A stretch of 33,757 nt of DNA from Sandarakinorhabdus sp. (GCA_020693225.1 JAIMJL010000010.1:1-33757), one strand, 5' to 3'; shown: positions 24,448 to 33,757, numbered from the stretch's first letter. The notes: generated by a model not told the origin, from the sequence alone. Translations and numbers: made by a program.

Positions 24448-24895
24448 CGAATCCCGCACTTTGCCTTGGTCGCCGCAGGAAATGTTCGACCTCGTGGCCG
24501 ACATCCGCCGCTATCCGGAGTTTCTGCCCTGGGTTGTCGCCGTCCGCGTGCGCGAAAGCAGCGACACGGCCATGGTGGCCGACATGTCGGTCGGCTTCAA
24601 ATCCCTGCGCGAAACCTTCACCAGCCGGGTCAAGCTCGTGTCGCCGTCGCATGTCGATGTCGATTATGTCTCCGGCCCGCTCAAGCATCTGCGCAATGAT
24701 TGGCGCTTCCACCCCACCGCCGATGGCGGCACAAGGCTGGATTTCGATGTCGATTTCGAATTCAAATCCAAGATATTCGAACGGCTTGCAGGCGCTTTCT
24801 TTCACGAAGCCTTCAAACGCATGGTGTCCAGCTTCGAAGCCCGCGCGCTGAAGCTCTATGGCAGCAGGAGCCTCAGCGCCACCAACGTCGCCTGA
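24434..24895 (+). CDS. COQ10/RatA-type START-domain protein
   Basis: The 153-residue protein matches the polyketide cyclase/START family that includes mitochondrial COQ10 and bacterial Rat[34 protein letters not shown] at the start, [32 protein letters not shown] and [31 protein letters not shown] at the end. COQ10 binds ubiquinone and supports its use in respiration; the bacterial RatA name comes from a reported ribosome-association effect in E. coli. I favour the COQ10-like role given the lipA context. The start is a GTG at 24434, inside the end of lipA, where the family homology begins. Its end overlaps the convergent pncC gene by 40 bp. Confidence 0.9.
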   Translation: MPRHSESRTLPWSPQEMFDLVADIRRYPEFLPWVVAVRVRESSDTAMVADMSVGFKSLRETFTSRVKLVSPSHVDVDYVSGPLKHLRNDWRFHPTADGGTRLDFDVDFEFKSKIFERLAGAFFHEAFKRMVSSFEARALKLYGSRSLSATNVA

Positions 24896-25350
24896 CGGCG
24901 GATCTCCGCCCGGCCCAGGTCGCCGAAATGGTGCGTGTCGGCCACTTCGGTGCCTTGCACCCCTTCGCGGAAGGCGCGCGCGAAAACCACCGTGCCAACC
25001 GGCTTCTTCTCGCTGCCGCCGCCCGGCCCGGCAATGCCGGAAACGGCAACCGCCACATCCGCGCCGCTGCGTTTCAGAGCCCCTTGCGCCATCGCCCAGG
25101 CGGTCGCCTCGCTCACCGCGCCCAGCGTGTCCAAGATATCGGCACTCACCCCCAGCAAGGCCACCTTGGTTTCGTTGGAATAGGTCACGAAACTGGCCTC
25201 CAGCACCTGCGACGCCCCCGGAACCTCGGTGATCACGGCAGAAACCAACCCTCCGGTGCAGCTCTCGGCGGTGGTGATCCGCCGCCCCAGCGCGCGATTT
25301 TCCTCCACGATCCGTTCCGCCAACGCGATCAGCTCCGGCCCGAAATTCAT
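24856..25350 (-). CDS. pncC: CinA C-terminal domain protein, nicotinamide-nucleotide amidase
   Basis: This 164-residue protein is a stand-alone CinA C-terminal (PncC) domain, which deamidates nicotinamide mononucleotide in NAD recycling. Visible are [22 protein letters not shown] (with the catalytic serine in ESCTGG), [17 protein letters not shown]-like text ([17 protein letters not shown]), [16 protein letters not shown] and [20 protein letters not shown]. The N-terminal molybdopterin-binding-like domain of full CinA is absent, as in many proteobacteria. I chose the ATG at 25350 because it overlaps the ispDF stop as ATGA; a TTG at 25362 would add four residues. The end overlaps the convergent COQ10-like gene by 40 bp. 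Confidence 0.92.
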   Translation of the reverse strand: MNFGPELIALAERIVEENRALGRRITTAESCTGGLVSAVITEVPGASQVLEASFVTYSNETKVALLGVSADILDTLGAVSEATAWAMAQGALKRSGADVAVAVSGIAGPGGGSEKKPVGTVVFARAFREGVQGTEVADTHHFGDLGRAEIRRQATLVALRLLLP

Positions 25351-26546
25351 GCTCTGTCCCAATCCGGAAGAATGATGGTTGCCGCCGCCTGCGCCGCGAT
25401 CCCCTCGCCGCGCCCGGTAAAGCCGAGCGCCTCGGTGGTGGTGGCCTTCACGCTCACCCGCGGGCGATGGGCGGCCAGAATGTCGCCGATCCGCGCCCGC
25501 ATCGCCTCGCGGTGCGGCCCCACCTTGGGCGCCTCGCAGATAATAGTCACATCCACATGCACGATCCGCCCGCCGGCCGCCACCACAAGGTCTGCCGCAT
25601 GCGCCAGAAAGCGGTCAGACGATGCCCCTTTCCAACGCGCATCGGTGGGCGGAAAATGCATGCCGATATCGCCGTCCCCCAGCGCCCCCAGCACCGCGTC
25701 GGTCAACGCATGCAGCCCCACATCGGCATCGCTGTGCCCGATAACACCCTGCCGATGCGGGATTTTCAGCCCGCAAAGCCAGAGATGGTAGCCCGGCCCG
25801 AAGCGGTGCACATCAAAGCCGGTGCCGGTGCAGCTTGTCATGGCAAGCAAGGCTTCGGCGCGGGCAAAGTCATCGGCAAAGGTCACCTTCATCGCCCGCT
25901 CGTCGCCCGGCACCAGCGCCACCTTGTGGCCCGCGGCGCGCACGATCTCGGCATCGTCGGTCGCGCCCTCCGCCGCCCCGGCATGCGCCGCCTGCAAAAG
26001 CTCGAAATGAAAGCCCTGCGGCGTCTGCGCCCGCCACAGCCGCTCGCGCGGCACAACCCCGTCCACAAAAGCCTCGCCGCTGCGCAAACTGTCCACCACC
26101 GCCAGGGCAGGGCAGGCCGCCCCGTCGCTGTCCAGCGCCCGCAGCACCCGGCCGATCATGTCTGCCGGCACCAGCGGCCGCGCCGCATCATGCACCAGCA
26201 CCCGGTCAACGCCGCCGGCCCCGGCCAGCTGCTCCAGCCCCAGCCGCACCGATTGCTGCCGGCTGCCGCCGCCGATCCCGATCGAAACCGGCAAGCCGTC
26301 CAGCGCCGCCTCGGCGCGTGCCTGCTCGCCGTCCGCCACCACCACATGCACAAGGTCGATGCCCGGATGCCGCACAAAAGCCCCCGCCGCATGCGCCAGC
26401 AGGCTGCGACCGGCCAGCCGCTGATATTGCTTGGGAACCCCGTCCCCCGCGCGCACACCTTTCCCGGCCGCAACGATCATCGCGGCCACCACAGGGGCAG
26501 CAGCAGGCAAGCGCACAACAGGTGGGGCAGGGGCGTCAGGCGTCAC
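25347..26546 (-). CDS. ispDF: Bifunctional IspD/IspF enzyme of isoprenoid synthesis
   Basis: The 399-residue protein fuses two steps of the methylerythritol-phosphate pathway. IspD, the cytidylyltransferase, covers about residues 18-236 ([11 protein letters not shown] nucleotide loop, [34 protein letters not shown]). IspF, the 2,4-cyclodiphosphate synthase, covers about 239-399 (GTGFDVHRF with metal ligands D245 and H247, [41 protein letters not shown]). Such fusions are characteristic of alpha- and epsilonproteobacteria. The start is a GTG at 26546 with GAGGGG just before it; the first 18 residues are a Pro/Ala-rich lead. It precedes pncC with a 4-base overlap and is divergent from dusB. Confidence 0.96.
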   Translation of the reverse strand: MTPDAPAPPVVRLPAAAPVVAAMIVAAGKGVRAGDGVPKQYQRLAGRSLLAHAAGAFVRHPGIDLVHVVVADGEQARAEAALDGLPVSIGIGGGSRQQSVRLGLEQLAGAGGVDRVLVHDAARPLVPADMIGRVLRALDSDGAACPALAVVDSLRSGEAFVDGVVPRERLWRAQTPQGFHFELLQAAHAGAAEGATDDAEIVRAAGHKVALVPGDERAMKVTFADDFARAEALLAMTSCTGTGFDVHRFGPGYHLWLCGLKIPHRQGVIGHSDADVGLHALTDAVLGALGDGDIGMHFPPTDARWKGASSDRFLAHAADLVVAAGGRIVHVDVTIICEAPKVGPHREAMRARIGDILAAHRPRVSVKATTTEALGFTGRGEGIAAQAAATIILPDWDRA

Positions 26547-26601
26547 CGCCCCTCGATAGGCGCACCCGCGCTTGCCGAAAAGGGGGTTATGCCCTATGCC
26601 C

Positions 26602-26620
26602 CTGCCTGAAAAACAGGCAG
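26602..26620 (+). promoter_or_regulatory. Hairpin in the dusB-ntr leader
   Basis: CTGCCTG (26602-26608) and CAGGCAG (26614-26620) form a perfect 7-bp stem around AAAAA, 15 bases before the dusB start. No Shine-Dalgarno sequence lies between the hairpin and the ATG (the spacer is ACCCTACCCAAACCG). The hairpin could be an operator for a dimeric regulator or an mRNA structure that limits translation of dusB and thereby of the coupled ntrB and ntrC. Confidence 0.5.
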
Positions 26621-26635
26621 ACCCTACCCAAACCG

Positions 26636-27652
26636 ATGAACCCGCTCCCTCCCTTGCAGATCGGCCCGCTGAATATCGCGTCGCCGGTGATCCTGGCGCC
26701 GATGACCGGCGTCACCGATCGGCCGTTCCGCACGCTGGTAAAGCGCTTCGGTGCCGGCCTCACCGTCACGGAGATGATCGCGTCCGAAGCCATGGTGCGC
26801 GAAACCCGCCAGTCGCTGCAGAAGGCGGCCTGGTGCCCCAGCGAGAATCCGGTGTCCATGCAGCTGGCCGGCTGCGAACCCGGCGTGATGGCGGAAGCCG
26901 CAAAGCTCAACGAGCAACGGGGTGCGGCGATCATCGATATCAACATGGGCTGCCCGGTGAAGAAGATCGTCAACGGCCACGCCGGATCGCACCTCATGCG
27001 CGATCTGAAGCTGGCCGGCGCGCTGGTGGCCGCAACCGTCAAGGCGGTTTCGGTTCCGGTCACGCTCAAGATGCGCATGGGCTGGTGCCACGATAGCCTG
27101 AACGCACCCGAACTCGCCCGCATCGCCCAGGATCTCGGTGTGCAGATGATCACCGTCCACGGCCGCACCCGCAACCAGCTCTATTCCGGCACCGCCGACT
27201 GGGCATTCGTGGCCCAGGTCAAGCAGGCGGTTTCCATCCCGGTCATCGTCAACGGCGATATCTGCTCGCCGCAGGATGCGCTGGCCGCGCTGGCGCAATC
27301 GGGCGCCGATGGCGTGATGGTGGGCCGCGGTGCCTATGGCCGCCCGTGGCTGCTGGCCCAGGTGATGGCGGCGCTGGAAGGGCGCGAGGTGCCGCAAGCC
27401 CCGCCGCTGGATGCGCAACTTGCCCTCATCCTCGAACATTATGATGCCATGCTGTCGCTCTATGGTTCGCACAATGGTGTCGGCATCGCCCGCAAGCATC
27501 TGGGATGGTACACAAAAGGCCTGCCCGGATCGGCCGAGTTTCGCAACAAGGTGAACTTCGTCGCCGATCCCGCAGAGGTCGTGGCCATGCTGCGGGATTT
27601 CTACGCAGCCCTCGGTGACCGCCAGCCCGAGCCGCTCGCCCGCGCCGCATGA
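26636..27652 (+). CDS. dusB: tRNA-dihydrouridine synthase DusB (NifR3-type)
   Basis: The 338-residue FMN-dependent enzyme reduces specific uridines in the tRNA D-loop. Visible are [24 protein letters not shown] at the start, the catalytic cysteine C106 in [55 protein letters not shown] and [14 protein letters not shown] (FMN phosphate). It was first named NifR3 because it precedes ntrBC in nitrogen-fixing alphaproteobacteria, the same order as here; the role in nitrogen control is probably only by co-transcription. The ATG at 26636 starts the conserved sequence. It overlaps ntrB by ATGA. Confidence 0.95.
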   Translation: MNPLPPLQIGPLNIASPVILAPMTGVTDRPFRTLVKRFGAGLTVTEMIASEAMVRETRQSLQKAAWCPSENPVSMQLAGCEPGVMAEAAKLNEQRGAAIIDINMGCPVKKIVNGHAGSHLMRDLKLAGALVAATVKAVSVPVTLKMRMGWCHDSLNAPELARIAQDLGVQMITVHGRTRNQLYSGTADWAFVAQVKQAVSIPVIVNGDICSPQDALAALAQSGADGVMVGRGAYGRPWLLAQVMAALEGREVPQAPPLDAQLALILEHYDAMLSLYGSHNGVGIARKHLGWYTKGLPGSAEFRNKVNFVADPAEVVAMLRDFYAALGDRQPEPLARAA

Positions 27653-28764
27653 GCCGCGCACCCCACGCAGTCGTCAGCACCAGCCTCCGCCCGCGCGCCG
27701 CGCTGCTGCCGCACCCCACAGACATCTGGAACGCGCTCCCCGCACCGATGCTGCTGCTGGCGCCCGATGGCCGGGTGGCGTTGGCCAATGTGGCCTGCGA
27801 AACCTTCCTCAACAGCTCGCAATCGCAGCTGATCGAGCGCGGCTGGGAAAGCCTGTTCCCCGAGGATTCGCCCTTGCGCGCCGTGGTGGATGAAGCCCGC
27901 CTCGCGCGCCACGATATTGCCGCCTACGACATGCTGATCGAGTTCACCGGTGGCCGCCGCGTGCGCGCCGATGTGCTGCTCGGCATCCTGCCCGATGCCG
28001 AAGGCTGGCTGGCGCTCAGCTTTCAGCCGCGCGCGGTCACCTCGCTGGTCGATCGGCAGATCGGCCACCAGGGCGCAGCGCGCTCGGCGGTCGGTGTCGC
28101 GGCCATGCTGGCACACGAAATCAAGAATCCGCTGTCCGGCATTCGCGGGGCCGCGCAGCTGCTGTCATCCAGCGTCGACGAAGACGGGCAGGAGCTCACC
28201 ACCCTCATCGTCAGCGAAGTGGATCGCGTTGCCGATCTGATCGATCGCATGGAGGGCTTCACCGACACCCGACCGCGCACCCTCGCGCCGGAAAATATCC
28301 ACGCCGTCCTCAGCCATGTGCGCAAACTGGCAGAAGCCGGATTCGGCGCCGGGATTGCCTTCCGCGAACGCTATGATCCGTCGCTGCCGCTGGTGATGGG
28401 GGATCATGATGCGCTCATTCAGGCCTTTCTCAACCTCGTGAAGAACGCCGTTGAAGCCTCTCCGCCACAAGGAAAAATCACGCTGACAACAGCCTTTCGC
28501 CAGGGCTTCCGGGTACGCCAGCCCGGCTCCGGCCGCAGCGTATCCCTGCCGCTGGAGGTATGCGTCATCGATGAAGGGGAGGGCGCGCCGGTACACATTG
28601 CCGATCACCTGTTCGAGCCATTCGTCAGCGCCCGGCGCGGCGGCACCGGGCTGGGCCTGGCGCAAGTCGCCAAGGTGGTGGGCGATCACGGCGGCGTCAT
28701 CGAATATGATCGCCGCGACGGCAAAACCACATTCCGCATCCTGTTGCCGGTGGCAAGCGCATGA
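27649..28764 (+). CDS. ntrB: Nitrogen-regulation sensor histidine kinase NtrB
   Basis: This 371-residue soluble kinase has a PAS domain (about 26-130: [24 protein letters not shown]), a dimerisation/phosphoacceptor domain with H156 in [21 protein letters not shown], and the ATPase domain with the N box [10 protein letters not shown], the G1 box [11 protein letters not shown] and the G2 box [14 protein letters not shown]. In the classic system the PII protein tells NtrB the nitrogen state, and NtrB phosphorylates or dephosphorylates NtrC. There is no membrane segment. It overlaps both dusB and ntrC by ATGA, so the three are translated together. No glnB gene is in the window. Confidence 0.95.
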   Translation: MSRAPHAVVSTSLRPRAALLPHPTDIWNALPAPMLLLAPDGRVALANVACETFLNSSQSQLIERGWESLFPEDSPLRAVVDEARLARHDIAAYDMLIEFTGGRRVRADVLLGILPDAEGWLALSFQPRAVTSLVDRQIGHQGAARSAVGVAAMLAHEIKNPLSGIRGAAQLLSSSVDEDGQELTTLIVSEVDRVADLIDRMEGFTDTRPRTLAPENIHAVLSHVRKLAEAGFGAGIAFRERYDPSLPLVMGDHDALIQAFLNLVKNAVEASPPQGKITLTTAFRQGFRVRQPGSGRSVSLPLEVCVIDEGEGAPVHIADHLFEPFVSARRGGTGLGLAQVAKVVGDHGGVIEYDRRDGKTTFRILLPVASA

Positions 28765-30233
28765 TCACCGGCACGATCCTCGTCGTTGACGATGATGCCG
28801 GCATCCGCACCGTGGTGCGGCAGGCGCTGCTGCGCTCCGGGCACAGCGTGCGCTCCACCGACAGCGCCGCCGGGCTGTGGAAGCTGATCGAGGAGGGTGT
28901 CGGCGACGTGCTGATAACCGATGTGCTGCTGCCCGATGCCAATGGGCTGGACATGATTCCGCTGGTCGCCGCCCGCCGCCCCGGCCTGCCGATCATCGTG
29001 ATGAGCGCCCAGAACACGCTCAGCACCGCCGTCAAGGCCACCGAACAGGGTGCCTTCGATTATCTTCCAAAACCTTTTGATCTGAACGAATTGACCCGCA
29101 CGGTTCAAAGTGCGCTCGAAGGAACGCGCATCGCAGCGCCGGATCAGGTAGCGCCGCAGGGTGAAGCGGCGGGCGAGGCCATGCCGATGATCGGGCGGTC
29201 GCCACCGATGCAGGAGGTCTATCGCACGCTGGCCCGCGTTGTGCCCACTGATCTCACCGTCATGGTGCTGGGCGAATCCGGCACCGGCAAGGAACTCGTC
29301 GCCCGCGCCCTGCACGATCTCGGCCCGCGTCGCACCGGGCCGTTCGTTGCCATCAACATGGCCGCCATCCCGCGCGAACTCATCGAAACCGAACTGTTCG
29401 GCCATGAACGCGGGGCCTTCACCGGCGCCGCCGCTCGCAGCAGCGGCCGCTTCGAGCAGGCGCAGGGCGGCACGCTGTTCCTCGATGAAATTGGCGACAT
29501 GCCGATGGACGCGCAAACCCGTCTGCTGCGCGTGCTGCAATCCGGCGAATATTCCACCGTCGGCGGCACCCGCAGCCTGAAGGCCGATGTCCGTATCGTC
29601 GCCGCCACGCACAAGGATTTGAAAAGGCTGATTGATTCCGGCCTGTTCCGGGAGGATCTCTATTATCGGCTGAATGTCGTTCCGGTCCGCCTGCCGCCCC
29701 TGCGCGCCCGCCGCGAGGATATTCCCGAACTTGCCAATCATTTCCTGCAACGCGGGGTCGCCGAAGGCCTGCCGCGCAAGCTGCTCGATGCCTCCGCCAT
29801 CGCCTGGCTGCAGAGCCAAGCCTGGCCCGGCAATGTCCGCGAGCTGGAAAACGCGATGCGCCGCCTCGCAGCCCTCGCCCGCGATGAAGTCATCACTGCC
29901 GCCGCCGCCGAGCTGTGGATCGCCCGCGCCGATGCCGAGGGCTTCGAGCCACAGCCGGCACCCACTTTGCGCCCGGAAAACCCCGGCAGCAGCCTGCAAT
30001 CGCTGATTGCCGGCTGGCTGGCCGCGAACATCGCCACCGGCCCCACCCCCGCCGACGGCCTCTATGATCGCCTGCTCGCCGATTTTGAACGCCCCCTGCT
30101 GGAAACCGCCCTCGATCTCACCGGCGGCAACCAACTGAAAGCCGCCAGGCTGCTCGGCGTAAACCGCAACACCCTGCGCAAAATGCTCACGGTGCGTGAA
30201 ATTGATCCCGGCGAACGGCGAAGCTCCCGCTGA
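28761..30233 (+). CDS. ntrC: Nitrogen-regulation response regulator NtrC
   Basis: This 490-residue activator has a receiver domain (1-118; phospho-acceptor D54 in LITDVLLPD, the acidic pair in VVDDD, K in LPKPFD), a sigma-54 AAA+ domain (about 140-380: Walker A G171-[20 protein letters not shown] with GAFTGA at 218-223, Walker [14 protein letters not shown]) and a C-terminal Fis-type helix-turn-helix ([29 protein letters not shown]). The intact GAFTGA loop indicates it works with RpoN, unlike NtrC of Rhodobacter. It probably switches on ammonium-assimilation and nitrogen-scavenging genes when phosphorylated by NtrB. The ntrY gene follows 83 bp later. Confidence 0.96.
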   Translation: MITGTILVVDDDAGIRTVVRQALLRSGHSVRSTDSAAGLWKLIEEGVGDVLITDVLLPDANGLDMIPLVAARRPGLPIIVMSAQNTLSTAVKATEQGAFDYLPKPFDLNELTRTVQSALEGTRIAAPDQVAPQGEAAGEAMPMIGRSPPMQEVYRTLARVVPTDLTVMVLGESGTGKELVARALHDLGPRRTGPFVAINMAAIPRELIETELFGHERGAFTGAAARSSGRFEQAQGGTLFLDEIGDMPMDAQTRLLRVLQSGEYSTVGGTRSLKADVRIVAATHKDLKRLIDSGLFREDLYYRLNVVPVRLPPLRARREDIPELANHFLQRGVAEGLPRKLLDASAIAWLQSQAWPGNVRELENAMRRLAALARDEVITAAAAELWIARADAEGFEPQPAPTLRPENPGSSLQSLIAGWLAANIATGPTPADGLYDRLLADFERPLLETALDLTGGNQLKAARLLGVNRNTLRKMLTVREIDPGERRSSR

Positions 30234-30316
30234 AGGCCACTCGAACCGTCGCATTCGGGTCACAGCATGCACAAAACTGTGTTCCTTCTGCCACGCTTCT
30301 TTGCTAGACAGGCGTG

Positions 30317-32620
30317 ATGGACCGCCCGCCAGCGACCCCTGATGCTTCGCTCCGCAAGCGCGCCTCCATCCGCATGCGCCATCTGCGCCGCCGCTTCACC
30401 CGCTGGGCCAGCAGCCCGGATCGCTTCCCCAGCCTCGAAATCGCCTTCGCCGCGATCGCTCTCGTCCTCGGCATCCTGTCCTATGCCGTGCTCACCGGCC
30501 AGCGCGCACCCGCCACCGGCTTCAGCCCGCAAACCATCACCCTGCTGCTCGTCGCCAATCTGCTGCCCCTCCTCGCGCTGCTCCTGCTCATCGCGCGGCG
30601 CATCGCCATCCTGTTCGCCAACCGCCGCGCCGGCCGGGCAGGGGCGCAGCTGCATGTTCGCCTTGTCGCGCTGTTCGCGGCGCTGGCCGCCGCCCCCACC
30701 ATCCTCGTTGTCATCTTCGCCTCGCTCCTGTTCCAGTTCGGCGTGCAGTTCTGGTTCTCCGATCGCGCCAAAACCGTGCTCGACAACGCCGATCAGGTTG
30801 CCCAGGCCTATGTCGATGAAAACAAATCCCGCATCCTCGAAGACATCGTCGCCATGGGCAGCGATGTAAGCGGTTATTCCCGCGATTTCGGCATCGCCTC
30901 GGTATCGTTCCAGGATGGCCTCGCCTTCCAGGTCGCCGCCCGCAACCTCTCCGAAGCCGCCGTCTTCTCCCCCGGCCCCGATGGTGCCATCGTCTTCGCC
31001 GACACCGGGATAGACAGCCGTCCCAATGCCGAGCGCCTCGCCGGCATCGATCTCGCTGCCGTCCGCATCGGTGAAGCCCGCGCCGTCGCCTCTGCCACCG
31101 ATCGCATCGAAGCCGTCGTCCGCCTCTCGGCCCCCACCCCGGTCTATATCTACGTCAGCCGCAAGGTCGAGCCGCGCGTCCTGCAACAGGTCGCCCGCAC
31201 CCAGTCCGCCCTGTCCGACTACAAGGCGCTCACCGAGCGCAGCCGCGCCCTGCAATGGCGCTTCAACCTCATCCTCATCATCGTCTCGCTGCTGATTGTC
31301 GCGGTCAGCATCTGGTTTGCCATCCTGCTCGCCTCGCGCCTTGTGGCCCCCATCGGCGATCTGGCCGAAGCCGCCGAGCGCGTCGGCGGCGGCGATTTCG
31401 ATGCCCGCGTCAAGGTCAGCGGTGCCGGCGATGAAATCGGCGCGCTCGCCCGCGCCTTCAACGGCATGACCGGCCAGCTGAAAGCCCAGCAAACCGCGCT
31501 GCTCGGCGCCAACGCGCAATCGGAAAGCCGCCGCCGGCTGATCGAAGCCGTGCTGTCGGGCGTGTCCGCCGGTGTGTTGTCGGTGGATGGCGAAGGCATC
31601 ATCCGCCTTGCCAACGCCAGCGCCGAAGCCCTGCTGGACAGCGGTGCCGGCGGGCTGGTTGGCCGCCCGCTGGCGGTCATGGCCCCGGAACTCGCCACCC
31701 TGCTGGAAGCCGCCCGCGCCGAAGGCCGGGTGTCGGCCGAAATTCAACGCAGCCGGCCAACACCCAGCGGCAATCCGGAAAGCCAGACGCTCGCCGTGCG
31801 CCTCGCCGCCGACACCGGCCAGTCGCGCAGCTACATCCTCACCTTCGACGACATCTCGCAGCAACTCTCCGATCAGCGCCGGGCCGCCTGGTCCGATGTC
31901 GCCCGCCGCATCGCGCACGAAATCAAGAACCCGCTCACCCCGATCAGCCTCTCGGCCGAACGGTTGAAACGCCGCTTCGGCCCGAAAATCACCGAAGGTC
32001 AAGATATCTTCGCCAGCCTCACCGATACCATCATCCGGCAAGTCGGAGACCTGCGCCGCATGGTGGATGAGTTCTCGGCCTTCGCGCGCATGCCAAGCCC
32101 CACCTTCCGCGCCGAAAACATCGCCGAAATAGCACGCCAGTCGCTGTTCCTGGCCGAAGTGGCGCAACCGGCCATCCGCTTCAGCCTGCACGCGCAAGAC
32201 GAGATTTCCCCCTTCATCTGCGATCGCCGCCAGCTCGGCCAGGCATTCACAAACTTGATCAAGAATGCTGCCGAATCCATTGTCTCAAAAAGCGAAACAG
32301 CATCAGGAGATATCGCCGTCAGCATCACCCAAACCGCCGATCGGCTGCTGGTGACCATCGAAGACAGCGGCATCGGCATTCCCGACGACCTGCGCGACCG
32401 CCTGTTCGAGCCCTATGTCACCAGCCGCCCGCGCGGCACCGGCCTCGGCCTCGCCATCGTCAAGCGCATCATCGAAGATCATCAAGGCAAGCTGGATCTC
32501 GCCAACCGCCCGCAAGGCGGTGCCGTCGCCCGCATCGAATTCGATCTGGCGCAAAACCGCACCCTGGTGGAATCCCCCGCCCCCGAATCCGCAGAGGTCA
32601 CCCCCGTTCATGTCGCTTGA
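30317..32620 (+). CDS. ntrY: Membrane sensor histidine kinase NtrY
   Basis: The 767-residue kinase has a basic cytoplasmic N-terminus, three membrane spans near the start (about residues 42-60, 72-96 and 115-140), an extracytoplasmic region of about 140 residues, another span (about 318-342, LILIIVSLLIVAVSIWFAILLA), a HAMP domain (SRLVAPIGDLAEAAERVGGGDFDARV), a PAS domain (about 400-510), the phosphoacceptor H534 in [21 protein letters not shown], and the ATPase boxes NLIKNAAESIV, VTIEDSGIGIPD and RGTGLGLAIVKRIIEDH. NtrYX systems respond to nitrogen, redox or envelope signals in different alphaproteobacteria. I chose the ATG at 30317; a GTG one codon upstream (30314) is possible. The gene overlaps ntrX by 11 bases. 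Confidence 0.94.
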   Translation: MDRPPATPDASLRKRASIRMRHLRRRFTRWASSPDRFPSLEIAFAAIALVLGILSYAVLTGQRAPATGFSPQTITLLLVANLLPLLALLLLIARRIAILFANRRAGRAGAQLHVRLVALFAALAAAPTILVVIFASLLFQFGVQFWFSDRAKTVLDNADQVAQAYVDENKSRILEDIVAMGSDVSGYSRDFGIASVSFQDGLAFQVAARNLSEAAVFSPGPDGAIVFADTGIDSRPNAERLAGIDLAAVRIGEARAVASATDRIEAVVRLSAPTPVYIYVSRKVEPRVLQQVARTQSALSDYKALTERSRALQWRFNLILIIVSLLIVAVSIWFAILLASRLVAPIGDLAEAAERVGGGDFDARVKVSGAGDEIGALARAFNGMTGQLKAQQTALLGANAQSESRRRLIEAVLSGVSAGVLSVDGEGIIRLANASAEALLDSGAGGLVGRPLAVMAPELATLLEAARAEGRVSAEIQRSRPTPSGNPESQTLAVRLAADTGQSRSYILTFDDISQQLSDQRRAAWSDVARRIAHEIKNPLTPISLSAERLKRRFGPKITEGQDIFASLTDTIIRQVGDLRRMVDEFSAFARMPSPTFRAENIAEIARQSLFLAEVAQPAIRFSLHAQDEISPFICDRRQLGQAFTNLIKNAAESIVSKSETASGDIAVSITQTADRLLVTIEDSGIGIPDDLRDRLFEPYVTSRPRGTGLGLAIVKRIIEDHQGKLDLANRPQGGAVARIEFDLAQNRTLVESPAPESAEVTPVHVA

Positions 32621-33757
32621 TATCCTGATCGTCGACGATGAAGCCGACATCCGCGCCCTGATTTCCGGCGTGCTGGAAGACGAAGGCTATGGCCCCCGCA
32701 CCGCCGCCAATTCCGACGAGGCGCTCGCCGCCATCGCCGAGCGCCGCCCGGCACTCCTCATCCTCGATATCTGGCTGCAAGGCTCCAGGCTCGATGGCCT
32801 CGAACTGCTCGATGCCGTCAAGGCGAAAGACCCGTCGCTCCCGGTCCTCATCATCTCCGGCCACGGCAATCTCGATACCGCTGTCGCCGCCATCAAGCGC
32901 GGTGCCTGGGATTTCATCGAAAAGCCCTTCCAGGCCGATCAACTCCTCCTCGCGGTCGCCCGCTCCACCGAAACCGAACGCCTGCGCCGCGAAGTCGATG
33001 AACTGCGAACCCTTGCCGGCCTAGACAACGAACTCACCGGCTCGTCCCAGCTCATCAACGCCGTCCGCGCCACCATCAAGCGCGTCGGCGCCACCGGCAG
33101 CCGCGTGCTCATCCAGGGCCCGGCCGGCTCCGGCAAGGAAGTCGCCGCCCGCCTGCTGCACCGCTGGTCCGGCCGGGCAGACCGCCCCTTCGTCGTCCTC
33201 GCCGCCGCCCGCATGGCACCCGAACGCGTTGAAGAGGAATTGTTCGGGGAAGAGCAGGGCGGCGAACTGATCCGCCCCGGCCTGCTCGAAGTGGCCAGCG
33301 GCGGCACCCTCTTCATCGATGAAGTGGCCGACATGCCGCTCACAACACAGGGAAAAATCCTCCGCGTCCTCACCGATCAATCCTTCCAGCGGGTCGGCGG
33401 CACCCGCGCCGTCAAGGTCGATGTCCGCGTCGTCTCGGCCACAGCGCGCGATCTCGCCCTCGAAATCGCCGAAGGCCGCTTCCGCGAAGACCTCTACTAC
33501 CGCTTGAACGTCGTCCCCGTCCGCCTGCCGCCCCTGGCCGAGCGCCGCGAAGACATTTCCCACCTCGCGGAATATTTCCTCGCCCGCCTCGCCTCCGAAC
33601 GCCGCGTCAAAACCCCGGCGCTCACCACCGATGCCCTCGCCGCCCTGCAAGCCTATGCCTGGCCCGGCAACGTCCGCCAGCTGCGCAATATCGTCGAACG
33701 CACCCTCATCCTCGCCCCGGCCCACGCCAGCCTCACCATAGACCTCGATCAACTTCC
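32610..33757 (+). CDS. ntrX: Response regulator NtrX, C-terminus beyond the window
   Basis: The first 382 codons are present. They encode a receiver domain (phospho-acceptor D53 in LLILDIWLQ; K in IEKPFQ) and most of an AAA+ domain (Walker A G170-PAGSGKE, Walker B GGTLFIDEVADMP, sensor II region NVRQLRNIVERTLIL). At the place of the sigma-54 contact loop the sequence runs ELFGEEQGGELIRPGLLEVASGG (residues 210-232), so GAFTGA is missing, as I recall for the NtrX family generally. It therefore probably does not activate RpoN-polymerase in the normal manner and may act at sigma-70 promoters. The DNA-binding domain lies past the window end. The ATG at 32610 is inside the last codons of ntrY, in another frame. 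Confidence 0.94.
   Translation, partial: MSLDILIVDDEADIRALISGVLEDEGYGPRTAANSDEALAAIAERRPALLILDIWLQGSRLDGLELLDAVKAKDPSLPVLIISGHGNLDTAVAAIKRGAWDFIEKPFQADQLLLAVARSTETERLRREVDELRTLAGLDNELTGSSQLINAVRATIKRVGATGSRVLIQGPAGSGKEVAARLLHRWSGRADRPFVVLAAARMAPERVEEELFGEEQGGELIRPGLLEVASGGTLFIDEVADMPLTTQGKILRVLTDQSFQRVGGTRAVKVDVRVVSATARDLALEIAEGRFREDLYYRLNVVPVRLPPLAERREDISHLAEYFLARLASERRVKTPALTTDALAALQAYAWPGNVRQLRNIVERTLILAPAHASLTIDLDQL

Noticed and set aside
22696-24504. A 602-codon minus-strand frame opposite the amidohydrolase and lipA
   Set aside because: It spans two well-supported genes and the gap between them; no domain is recognisable.
30261-30281. CACAG...CTGTG inverted repeat between ntrC and ntrY
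   Set aside because: Only 5-bp arms with an 11-base spacer; likely by chance, although the gap may hold an ntrY promoter.
30260-32197. A 645-codon minus-strand frame opposite ntrY
   Set aside because: Shadow of ntrY; the product is a low-complexity Gly/Asp/Glu/Ala chain without motif.
1-33757. tRNA, rRNA, CRISPR, insertion sequences, prophage or toxin-antitoxin genes
   Set aside because: No repeat arrays, transposase or integrase motifs, or tRNA-like cloverleaf were seen. The RatA-like gene at 24434 is a START-domain protein next to lipA and is not treated as a toxin.

Overview
This window looks like a piece of core chromosome from a high-GC alphaproteobacterium, most likely Sphingomonadales. 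The evidence is the fused ispDF, the run dusB-ntrB-ntrC-ntrY-ntrX, lipA followed by a COQ10-type START-domain gene, MetH split into two adjacent genes behind metF, and the very high third-position GC. I see no rRNA, tRNA, CRISPR array, insertion sequence, integrase or phage gene. The genus cannot be fixed from the sequence alone.

Region by region: (1) 1-846 holds the end of metX and all of metW (methionine synthesis). (2) 865-6043 holds a DUF3597 gene, an HMG-CoA-lyase-type enzyme divergent from a CaiB/BaiF CoA-transferase, a possible GntR/FCD-like regulator, a CoxE-like VWA protein and a lipoprotein. (3) 6194-9190 holds an SDR dehydrogenase, a 62-residue lipoprotein, an Old-Yellow-Enzyme-family oxidoreductase and the outer-membrane lipid-asymmetry lipoprotein MlaA. 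(4) 9267-14847 is a methionine/one-carbon operon: a cysteine-free ArsR-methyltransferase fusion, metF, and metH in two parts, with an inverted repeat just before the first gene. (5) 14844-19177 holds a Nudix hydrolase, an unannotated 35-residue membrane peptide, RNase D, lptC, lptA, ubiG and the N-degron transferase bpt. (6) 19540-24895 holds threonine ammonia-lyase, divergent from a beta-hydroxyacid dehydrogenase plus exported amidohydrolase pair, then lipA and the COQ10-like gene. (7) 24856-33757 holds cinA/pncC and ispDF on the minus strand, then dusB and the two nitrogen two-component systems ntrBC and ntrYX. ntrX runs off the end.

The layout is very compact. Nine same-strand gene junctions are 4-base ATGA overlaps, which suggests translational coupling. 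Five of seven convergent pairs overlap at their 3' ends, by up to 107 bp in the case of MlaA and the OYE-family gene. Methionine supply is the dominant theme: metX/metW make homocysteine precursors or control their supply, MetF makes methyl-tetrahydrofolate, and split MetH methylates homocysteine. The ArsR-methyltransferase protein is well placed to sense SAM or SAH and control that operon. A second regulatory hypothesis is that the FCD-like regulator at 3642 controls the lyase/CoA-transferase pair through a 16-bp inverted repeat in their shared promoter region.

I did not find a clearly new defence or mobile system. The best leads are the ArsR-methyltransferase/met cassette and its operator, the HMG-lyase/CoA-transferase/regulator trio, the 35-residue membrane peptide, and several intergenic palindromes.
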